In this document: piece by piece, positions 45,800-56,400 of the stretch | Layout of the letters: every line of letters starts with the position of its first letter | Numbering within the stretch: position 1 is the stretch's first letter | Source: Pseudisothecium myosuroides | Lineage: Eukaryota; Streptophyta; Bryopsida; Hypnales; Lembophyllaceae | NCBI GenBank assembly: GCA_951799445.1 | Contig: OX637289.1 | Coordinates: forward strand, 11,251,321-11,315,320 | Reading direction: 5' to 3' | DNA length: 64,000 nucleotides | The notes under the pieces: model-generated | The model's input: the letters and a program-made list of their open reading frames with translations, nothing else | The model's database searches: none | What the model was told of the DNA's origin: nothing | Position numbers and translations under genes: made by a program

Positions 45800-48365
45800 A
45801 CAAAATTCACGACAGCCAAGGACTGAATTGAACAGTTGAGATTGAAGGTCGACTTATAATTATGAGGAGAAGAATTATAAGAGGAAGACCGATAAAGTGT
45901 GAGAGCGAAACTTGTCACTCTATTGTACATGAGAGGTATTGAGCACTAAGTTGTATGCTCAACTCAATTGCATCTGCTTCACTTACCGATTTATTCTCGC
46001 AACCACGCAATATACAGAGTATTTTCTAAAGTGCATGTCTTTTTATATATCATAGAATTTATAAGGACTCACTAGATGTATTGTGCACTATCTTAAGTCT
46101 CAAGGTGCTACAGCTACCAATATATCATGGTGCTTTAGCTATCAATGGCCCATAATATTTTCTTTACCAAAATAAGGTGGAGGCTCCCATGCATTGCTGT
46201 CAATGTATCCTATATCAATTTTGAAAATATAGATTTAAGAAGTTCAAAATGTATAGTTTATATAGGTAATTGTAAAAAACATTTTGGAGTATACCATGAA
46301 TTTGAATTTTACAAATTTTTAATATATTCATAAATATTCAAAAACACTATTTTATTTTTTAATTGAAAATTGAAAATTCATGACTTCCAACTACTAATGT
46401 GTTAAAATAATTTCATGTGTTGATTCCACCTCAAAGCATGCATAATTGCTTAAAGTGACGGGAATTGGTGCTTCCACCTTATATGGTGCTTTGGCTACCA
46501 TTGTCCTACAATATTGAGGCTACCAATGGCCTATATAGGGTACACTAATTCTATCAAAGTCTGCAAAGTTTTGGTGATTTAATCATCATAAATAATTCAA
46601 TTCTAAGAGAAAATTTAGATACCCTTGATCAAATAGCATTTTCTGCAAAATAAGACTAGAATATAAGGTGGATACACCAAAAATTGCACCTAATACAATA
46701 TGTATGCATGTTGAAGAAAATTAATCATTTTAGAACATCTACCCAAAAAGTCTTTGATCCTTTATAACTTTTGTATAAGGTATCTAAATGTTGCTTTCTT
46801 GGTGCATTAAAACCTCCTTTCACTTGCCGACAAAAAAATATGAAATTACAATCAATCTAATAGTAATGATACTAGGCACAAATTAAAGGATAAATTAGCA
46901 GTTTGGAGATAACCACAATAAATTGAAGATTTATAAGGCTAAATACAGGTTGAATAGTGGGATCCCAAGGGCCTCTCAAGGGTAAACCCTCTCCATGGTG
47001 TATTTGGACTTGTGAATTCAATAACTTTGTTGAGGGTTGGCTCCCCTTGTAAAGAGTGATGTGGTAATCACTTGAGCATTGGATTCATTCAAAAATTCTT
47101 ATAAATATTCTATGCTTCAAAGGATTTAAGTAAATCGAATTTCAAAAGGTAGTTTTTTAAGTTCAAAAAAGATATTTTTTAATGAACGCTTTAATAAATA
47201 TGTAAAATAGAAATCTTAAAAAATTACCATAATTAAAATTTATCAATTTGAACTTGAAGAAAATAATTCTTAAGAAAATTTCAAATATTCAATCTATAAT
47301 CAATTTTAGTAGGAATTTCCATTTTTAGGTTATAAATTTTATTGAAAAATATTAATTAGTGCAATAATTAATCTAATCATGTGGATATGATCTATGAATC
47401 AAATTTTACAACTTTTTTTGAAATTTATTATTAAATTATTATTCTAAATAATATTTTATAATACATCTCTACAATATTAGAAATTTGAACTACCTTTTGA
47501 TCCTTAGCTTCAAATGTCCTAATGCCTTTCAACCATCAAAAACCACTTAAAATTGTTGTTTCTATTGCAAAGAAGAAAATAATTTAAGAACATTATTTTA
47601 GTATCTAGTCGTAGGATCATGCACTAGACAATTAGTATAAAAATATGTGGAAGATATTTTAGAAACTTTAACCATGGGGATTCAAAGCTATTTGCATTTT
47701 TTTTGTGGCACTTCCATTGACTATATTATAAGACTTTGGATCTTCTTAATCCCCAAAGTTTTTTCATGTTTAGAGGCCTAAAACTACTTTAAAGATACTT
47801 GACTCCAATGTAAAGTCAACATCTTCATTAATATTTATTTTTTAACAAATGCAATCGTAAGATCCTTTGGTTAATTTGTTTAAGTATATCATTCCAAAAT
47901 TTTAGAATGAATATCTCCACGGATTGCAAATTCAGTGAGCCTGAACTTGAAAATGTAGCCGCTTTTCTAGCCCTTCCGAAAGGTAAAGCTTTGTCTTTCA
48001 ACATTTTTAAAAACAATGTATGTCCTATAACTTGTGCATTTGTCAATTTATTGAAAAATTAGTTAAAAATATATGTAAAATTTTTAACCAAAAACTTTCA
48101 TATTCCTCTTAAAAAAATTATAAAATGGAAGTTGTTACTAAATGAAAGATAAAACTAATATGCTAGTATTTTTTGGATAAATTTGAAAATTGTTAATCTC
48201 AGTGGTGAGAATCTTTAAGTAAACAATTAATATCCTTTGTTTTTATTCTTATTTGAAATTTTTCAAAATTAAGAGCAAATGAAGACTTTGTATATTTATT
48301 CTATTGTCATTGCTTGTAAAATAAAATTGATCGTATATTTGTAATGTTGTAAATTAGTCAAATTT
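45800..48365. other. AT-rich non-coding stretch
   Basis: No gene is supported. Around 46105-46160 and 46475-46550, GGTGCTTTGGCTACCA-type words recur and suggest ends of one decayed inverted-repeat element. 47510-47750 is weakly related to the interior of the element at 17941-18859 (GTAGGATC, then ATATGTGGAAGATATTTTAG). Confidence 0.4.
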
Positions 48366-48368
48366 GGC

Positions 48369-48648
48369 CATTAGAAGAAATTTGGGGGCAATAAGAGACT
48401 GCAAATTCTTGAGCCCTGGGAACTCTGGGAACGCCCTAGGAACCGTAATCTGACATCGGTTGTGACTATGCCACGTCAGAAAATAATAAAAAGTTAACTT
48501 TTAATATTTTTTATGTTTTTATTTTTAAAAAATTTAGTAATCTTTTTTTTGTTTAATTTTTTTTTAAATTATTTTTATATTCAAATAGTTCTCAACAATG
48601 GGGACAACCCTGAAACGGCCCTACAGAGGCCTCAAATTTCTTCTAATG
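48369..48648. mobile_element. MITE, CATTAGAAGAAATTTGGGG family
   Basis: CATTAGAAGAAATTTGGGGG at the left is complementary to CCTCAAATTTCTTCTAATG at the right. The 280-bp length matches the nested copy at 40730-40998, and both share a GAACTC/GTTCTC and ACGGCCCT motif near the ends. Confidence 0.75.
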
Positions 48649-49834
48649 TTTCAATTATTATCTAGGACCAACAAAACAACTCTGAGTAGTAGTTTTCCCT
48701 CTATCCATGCAATCATCAATTAAAAGGCAAATAAAATGATTGAACTCAAGGGGTCAATTAACATTATTTGTTCTTATTGTTTGCATCTCTTTGAGTATTG
48801 CCTGATTGAAAGAAATGAAGCTTTGGGAAGCGAAACAGAGGTCCACACATGGTCTTGGACCAATACTAAATGCCTATAAAATAACAAACTCAAATTCATT
48901 AATTAAATGCCAAGTGGTGCTCTTTGAAAACGCTTGAAAAATTCCACTTTTTAATACTCCAAAACTTGCACATTGAAAAGGGCTTTAAATCTCAAAGTTT
49001 CTAGTACACTAAAAGTGCACCAAATTCTACTTATAGCACAAAATGGGTCTTTAAAATGTTATTTTTAGCCTTAATTTAGAACATTTTGTCCAACAAGAAG
49101 ATCATTTTGGAATAGAGGTAGTATGTTTTTAGAATATATATTTTGATGCACATTTTGACACTGAAATTGAAAAGTCCTTATAACTTTTGCAATATTTACT
49201 AAAATCACTGTATGAAACAAAGCTTCACACGTAGAGTGTGATGAGTAGCATCTTCGCTGAAAATTTCATGTAAAAATTCCAAATTATGAAGTCAATAGAG
49301 CCTACATGAGTTCTCAAAAAGCTCAAAGTGGGCTTCTTGATCTTTTACGGGTTAATTTAAAGTTTTTGCACTTCTAAATTTGAATTGAAAAATTTATATT
49401 GAAAAATTGAATTGAAAATTCAAGAAAAAAATTAGAAAACAAAAACTTGATTTTCAATCTTAAAAAAGTAAGCAAGGGTCGTTTCACTCTAAGTCCAAAG
49501 TTCCAAGTTCCATTGAATTTTCAAAATTTGATTGATAGAGAGTTAAAAATTGGGACTTGGGACTTTATGATGTGTAAGTCTCAAGTCCCACATGGCTTCC
49601 AAATGTCTACATTGTAGTATTTTTTGGAAGTTTTGGTGCTAAGGAAGTGGGACTTGGAGGCCAAAATAATTGGATTTAGCTAAACTGATAAAAATCCAAT
49701 TTGGTCTTCAAGTTCCAACAATGTTTTTGAATATAAAATGAGGAAAAAACCACTATTAGTATAAGACATTTCACTAGGCTGGAATACTTTTCAAATTTGA
49801 GCAATGCAAATATGATGTTAAAATACCTCAAAAG

Positions 49835-50889
49835 GATGATTGCAAAAAAACACCTGCAAGTTTGGTTGCGTTTTGATTTTGGAACATAATAACTTTTGAC
49901 TTATGAATTCAATGCCAAAAATAAAAAATTTGTTTCTAGATGTCTTAGTTAAATTTGTATCCTTTATGTTTTAGAATTTTAAAAAATCATTTTATATTTA
50001 AAATTCAATTTTGTTAATTTGTCACACTTTGGCGTTTAGGGTTTTTTTGTACTATTGAGCAGTGTAAAATAATGATTTTTAGTTGAAATTTTTGTGGTAT
50101 ATTTCTATAGTAGTCAAACATGTTCCTTCCAAAGGGCATCTAAAAATACATTATTTTATGTCTTCTATGTTTGTGCAAACATGCCTCCCTTGCCCATGCA
50201 ATTCTAAACAATAGAAAAGTTTTGACCTAATTTTTTTCGTCAAATCTCATCACCAAAAAGTCCATCCAAATGACCAATTTTCACTTTTGCTAAAAATTGT
50301 TTTCCCTATTTTCTACAAATAAAAATGTCAAAGTATGTATTTTCTTTGCCAGAATTCTATATCCAAGAATTTGTCCTAGAAAATACATACTTTGACATTT
50401 TAATTTGTAGAAAATAGGAAAAACAATTTTTAGCAAAAGTAAAAATTGGTCATTTGGATGGACTTTTTGGTGATGAGATTTGACAAAAAAAATTAGGTCA
50501 AAACCTTTTCTATTGTTTAGAATTGCATGCACAAGGGAGGCATGTTTGCACAAACATAGAAGACATAAAATAATGTATTTTTAGATGCCCTTTGGAAAGA
50601 ACATATTTGACTACTATAGAAATATACCACAAAAATTTCAGCTAAAAATCATTACTTTACACTACTCAATAGTACAAAAAAACCCTAAACGTCAAAGTGT
50701 GACAAATTAACAAAATTGAATTTTAAATATAAAATGATTTTTTTAATTTAAAAAAAAATAAGGGATACAAATTTAATTAAGACATCTAGAAATAGATTTT
50801 TTATTTTTGGCATTGGATTCATAAGTCAAGAGTTATTATGTTCCAAAATCAAAACGCAACCAAATTTGCAGGTGTTTCTTGCAATCACC
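49835..50889. repeat. 1.05-kb near-perfect palindrome
   Basis: Arms 49835-50344 and 50378-50889 are reverse complements with few mismatches and small indels, around a 33-nt spacer. The outer ends (GGATGATTGCAAAAAAACAC, and complement GGTGATTGCAAGAAACACC) carry the same terminal motif as the elements at 21251 and 22630. This is therefore an inverted dimer of that family. Any transcript would fold into a hairpin of about 510 bp. Confidence 0.9.
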
Positions 50890-51434
50890 AAAAAATGAAT
50901 TCCTTGACTTTTTGATTCATTTTGGGGGCACTTAATCCCTAAAGAACCATTCAAGTGATCATTCAACATATGCAAGAAATCTAAGGTAGTTGTGCACAAA
51001 GTCAATTTGGGTTTGTTGTTCACAAAAATTTCATTCAAGGTGTGAACATGTATCTCCTTGGTGGGAAGGTAATTTTTTTTCCAATTGTATGCATGAATAA
51101 AAAATTATGCTACTTTAAATTTTTTTGGGCAATCCAAGCACCTTGAATGAAATTGCTCTTCTACTTCTAGAATTTGGCAGATATGTAACTAATATTCTAT
51201 AGGATCTAAATATAATAAAAACCATGTGTAGTGCCAAAATCTCACTCTAGGAGGAATTAAAGTTTGTTGACCAAGTCGGCAAGGTTGGAATAAAACTTTA
51301 ATTTTCTTCTAACTTCAAGCATTATAATCTTTCAATTTGTAAGGTCAAAATTTTCCACACATTCCCCTAGTAGTCTAGTACAAATTTGTATGGTTGAATT
51401 TCATTTCATTTCTTTTATTTTTATTTTTTCTCAT

Positions 51435-51654
51435 CACTACAAGAGAAAGGAGTGTTTTAAGTGAGTTTTTAAGTAGTGTCCTAGACACATGATTTTAAGT
51501 AATGACCTTAAGGAGATTTTTAGCAAAATTTGACTTTAAAATATGTGTTTTAAGTCAAATTTTGCTAAAAATCTCCTTAAAGGTCATTACTTAAAATCAT
51601 GTGTCTAGGACACTACTTAAAAACTCACTTAAAACACCCCTTTCTCTTGTAGTG
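51435..51654. mobile_element. CACTA-type foldback MITE
   Basis: The 220-bp element starts CACTACAAGAGAAAGG and ends with the complement CTCTTGTAGTG. A 3-bp duplication CAT flanks it (51432-51434 and 51655-51657). The arms are complementary over nearly their whole length, meeting near 51543. The CACTACAAGA terminus and 3-bp duplication are diagnostic of the CACTA (En/Spm) superfamily. Confidence 0.9.
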
Positions 51655-52203
51655 CATTGCTCTAAAAAATATAAGTTTTTGACAATTTCTATGCAAAATG
51701 TGCCTTGATCCTTTAGAAGTTAATTGCCACTCCTTTTATTTCTAAATAATATCAATGTTTTTTTGGTGAAATACAAAGGAAACATTGATATTATTTAGAA
51801 ACAGAGGGATTATATAATATCATATGAAAGACAAGTTGGGAATTAGAATTGAGACTTTGGTTTTCACACTTCACACTATGAGTCCCAAGTCCCATCTTTG
51901 TATTTCTTTTGTTCGCCTTCTACAAGCCAAGAAAGTTGGGATTTAACCTTGATCACAAGGACTTAAGAAAGAAAGTTGAGACTTGGGACTTAGTGTGAAA
52001 CGCCCCCAAGGCTAGAGTGCGTAGTTGCTAGCAAAATGTCCTTGTGTCTTGTCCGGCTCAGTGTTTTTTTTTCTGGCGATTTGATGCAAAATTGCACCAA
52101 ATTTTATAGCTTGGCACCATGCCTTTAGGAAAAAATGGTACTACAAAGGTGGAAAATCGCCAGAAAACTTCAAATTTAAAAAAAATCTTGGATGAAATTG
52201 CCA

Positions 52204-52336
52204 AATTGTGGATGAAAACTGAACTATGGATATGTGATATGTGCCTAATATAATATTTTCTATCCAATATGTGGATGAAAACTGAACTATGGATATGTGA
52301 TATGTGCCTAATATAATATTTTCTATCCAATATGTG
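52204..52336. repeat. Perfect 63-bp tandem duplication
   Basis: ATGTGGATGAAAACTGAACT begins each of two identical 63-bp units, followed by a partial third start ATGTGGATGA. Confidence 0.85.
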
Positions 52337-52364
52337 GATGAATGTTGAAATTTGGAGCACCACT

Positions 52365-52760
52365 ACATCGGGAAAAAAGGGTCGGCCCAAACAGTACTGT
52401 TGCAGTATTCGTTTAGTATTGCGTCAATGTTTGAACAGTCCAGTACTGAATTTTTATTGCAGGAGTACAGTTGAGGAGATCATTGCGTGCAATATTGCAT
52501 CAGTGCCACATTGATATTATCTAGGAGTTTGCTTTTTTGTACTGTATTATTGATTGTTCAATAAAATTTCAGTGTTGAATTTTTTTAATTTGTCAATAAT
52601 GAAAATATACTTCAAATGATGTTTTGCAATACTGCAATGACTTATAATTAGTGTATACAAATAATCTTCTTCAATATAATAACATGCATTTTTTTATTAT
52701 AAAGTTTTTCAATTTCTATATTGTTGCAATACTGCTAGTGCAAAATTGTTTTATAGGATA
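52365..52760. mobile_element. CACTA-like terminus with subterminal repeats
   Basis: CACTACATCGGGAAAAAAGG opens a region dense in CAGTAYTGC / GCARTACTG words, in both orientations (about 52391, 52402, 52440, 52628, 52728). A terminal CACTA followed by short repeated subterminal motifs is how CACTA elements mark the ends bound by their transposition proteins. Similar words recur at about 54030 in the intron of the adjacent gene. The partner terminus would lie beyond the window. Confidence 0.5.
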
Positions 52761-53432
52761 ATATTCTAATCATATTGCATTTATTTGCATTTCTGATTTC
52801 AAAACCTCCAAAAGATTACATATTTTGCTTCAATTGATGTAATTTCAGGGTAAGATTCACAACAATCACAATTTCAAAGTAGAGATCATTGATGAACTTT
52901 GAAATGCTCCAAAACATCAGAAGTGCAACTTTGAAATGCTTCCAATTGAAACACCAAAAGTACCATTTGCCTTCACTAAAATTGAAGTTCTTCTCTTCTG
53001 CAACTCAAATAGCTCACTCAATTCTACAGCTCGACTTCCCCAAATGTAAACATGATTGAATAGTTAAGAGTGAACTCGCAAATTCATCAACACAATTTCA
53101 TAGCTCTATGCCAACAACTAATTCGCTTCCATGTTATTCTCCAAAAGGCACAAACAAATGCTCTAGAATGTCATTCTATCAAATGAACCAAGAAGCCAAC
53201 CAATGAAACATATGAACTCCCAAACTTTACTATTTAAAAGGCCTGTACATCAGAAAACAAAAACCAATATCTCGGTGTACAACACTTACTCACCGTCTAG
53301 GTCATCTCCCAACACTTCTTGCATCAAAAAACAGAAACCAATATCTCAATATTCAACACTTAATCATTGTCTACGTCATCTCCCACACTTCTCGCATCAC
53401 AAAACAAATACCAATATCTCGATATGCAACAC

Positions 53433-56400
53433 TTACTCATCTTCTATGTCATCTCCCAACACTTCTTGTATTGAGTCTCCATCTTCTGCAACAATTATCT
53501 CAATCTTTGTCAACAAGTGTCGACTCTCAAGGATGAAATGCTTCAAACCTTTGATTTCTTTCTTGTGCAGTCTCATTTCACTTTCTTTCATGTTTCGATC
53601 GCCATTCATTGCCAAATACATGACATGAGCGAACCATGCCAGCTGTTTTGCTGTCAGTTTGAGAGGTTCAGCCGTTGAGTACTTGCTACCAAACTTGACA
53701 AATGCTATGGTGTTGCATACAGCATCAGATCCAAAGGGATCGTCTTCATTCCACCGCCAACGATTGCCTGCATTACAAAAAAAAATTACAGATTTGTGAT
53801 TCAATATGCAATTCTTCTAAAACAATGTGATATGTAGGAATAGCATAATTTGACGAACAGTTGTTCAACAGTAATGCTGAATATGAGGCTCAACTGTAGG
53901 TGATTGAAATTTTTTTTCCAGAAAGATATAAACATAAATTGCATGCCTATTATTCTTCTTCACATGGTACAGTAACTACTGTCAATGATATTGAACTCAA
54001 TTGCTTCTGTGGAGATTTTGAAGCCACTCAGTACTGCACTGTCATGCTGCTACTGTGACTTTTGACTTATACTTTATATACTGCAATTTTCTCTGACTCA
54101 TTACTCTTCTGCAATTTCACATTATCACACATTGAAACAACTTCAAGAAGATGCTGTTAATACCTTAAACTCAATTAGTGTGCTACAACTGAACAAAAAG
54201 GACTAGAAATATTTACACACGATCATACCTGCAGCTACCGGTACGAGGGTCCGCTTCCATTCTCCAAGCTCTTCTGGGGTTCCTTGCTGTGGTTTCGGCA
54301 CCCCCATATTACGCCACAATTGAGTGCGGACAATTGTGGAGAGCCTTCCACGCCTGTTGGTTATCATTTTCTTCACCTTCTTCCTCAAGCTCTCCACCCA
54401 CACTCGGTCAAATACCTTCCGAGTGATGGTATCAGAAGTAGCAGTGCCAAAAGCCTCCAGAATTGCCTCCTTCATATGCTCCTCCTTTGGAAACGGCCTG
54501 TTCTTTTTGGGGTCTAAACCCAACAGTAAATGCTTCGTAATTGCCGGCATGTGGCTTTTGACCAACTTCCACCTCGCAACTTCAGGTTTTGGCCCTTCAA
54601 AAGTGTTTTTCTGTAACAGACTCTTCAACAGGGTATTTTCCTCTCTCAAATCTTGATTTTGTAATTCCAATGAGCGTATCATGCGCCTCAAAGTGTTTTG
54701 CCCGCCACTCTCACCTGAAACAATATAACTAAAGATTAGATTACTCATACAAACATTAGAATTACAAAAAACTACCATGTCTTAATGCAGTCTTCCTCCA
54801 CATTCCGCCACCACCCCTTTCCTTCAAGACTCTGCAAAAAAAAGGGATACAAGCATGAGGTCTTCGCTGCACAATAACATACACCAATGATTTCATGTGC
54901 CTGGATAGCATGCATCAAAGACAAGCTTCTACTGGTAGCCTTAGTCATGTCAACACAGCCTTCAAAGCTGTTCTGTTCCAAAACTATCGGTTTGTTTCAA
55001 AGTCAACAAAGCCTACCCCAATCAAAGCATTGTCAAGTTAGACACAGAGCAGGTCAAGCAATCACACTGCAATACCAGAGCACAGCTATGCTACTGCTCT
55101 ACAACAACCCTACAATCGCTAATCCAGGCAAAATGGTGCTCCTTTCTCGGAAAAAAGACTCCGCCATGGCAACTAGGAAGTCTAGAGCACAAACAATGCA
55201 AACATAGACAATTTCATTGAAATGGCAATATTATTTTAAAAGGCATGAAAATAGTTCATAATGTCCGTTCTAAATCTACACCAGTCCTAGATGGTGAAAA
55301 AGGCACACCTTCCGAAAGTGGCTCTGGGAATACCATCATTTTAATAAAATTGCCCATAAACTCGCGTCTCCCAGTGCAGTGTACAGTGCAAGCCACGGAT
55401 GACCACAAGTTTGTGACGGTTATGAGAGGATCCCATTGCTGCCACAACAAAATGCAGGTTCTAAAAACATATAGTCACTCACCCTTCTTGCATTCCTGAC
55501 TCACTTGAAGTTTATGAGAAACAACAATTCAAATAATTTATGCAACATCATCCTGGTTGCAGCACGACTGAGAAAAACTTCCTCAGCCCTGTGGAGAAAT
55601 TCTAATGTATTCCCACCAAGGAATAGCATCATGCATACTAGGCCACTAGAAAATCATGTGTTACTTCATTGACCTGTACAAAGGGCTCCAGGAAAACAAA
55701 TCTTATATCAAAGAATTCCTACTCTACTCTGACAGACTGGAACTCAATACTTCTTGCACATTCAATTAAATCATGAAAACATGTTTCCTCTGCCGTGGTC
55801 TTCAACATAGAAGTAAGGTAGGTACACCCAAATGTGAAACTGAACTGACACCCCCATCTTTACTATGTGTTCATCCCCAAAATCAGTTCTGTACCTCTGT
55901 GGAAGAAACGCTTTTAGCACCAAACTTTGTTCCTTAATAACTTTTGCATACAGTATCCAAATGCCACGTTCTCAAGTGCATTGGAACCTGCTTTCACTTG
56001 CCAACAAGAATACATGAAAATCAGACCAGACTCATAATAGTATATAGGCTCAGTAGCAAAAAGTGGCGGTCTTGGGTGCACGTAGCTCAGTAAACTAATC
56101 TCACTAAACAAATTCAAACTAAGAAGTGTAATGTCTGTGATATGTAACAGAGGTGGGTGACGTTCAATTGCGAAGTGGTCTACATACGACGACCTGTGCC
56201 AACAAAGGGGTCCTGACATAAAAGTTTAACACAAGTGAAATGGTGCATATCAATTTCCTCTGAACTGCCCACTGCTTTCAAGAGAATACCTTGCGCAGGA
56301 ATCCTCTGGAGTACTTGCTTCCAGCGCATAATGTTGTACCGCCTCATTGCCTTCCATCCCAGTGTTCCTTGAAATGCATGATGCAGGAGCCAACAAAGCC

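Larger units (their letters stand above)
49473..52010. mobile_element. Composite inverted-repeat element hosting two other elements
   Basis: The left end CAAGGGTCGTTTCACTCTAA and the right end (complement CTTGGGGGCGTTTCACACTA) are inverted. Both continue into AGTCC-AAGT repeats of the GGGACTTGGGACTT type. The interior contains the palindrome at 49835-50889, a piggyBac-like left end at 50936 and the CACTA MITE at 51435-51654. No coding region. Confidence 0.55.
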
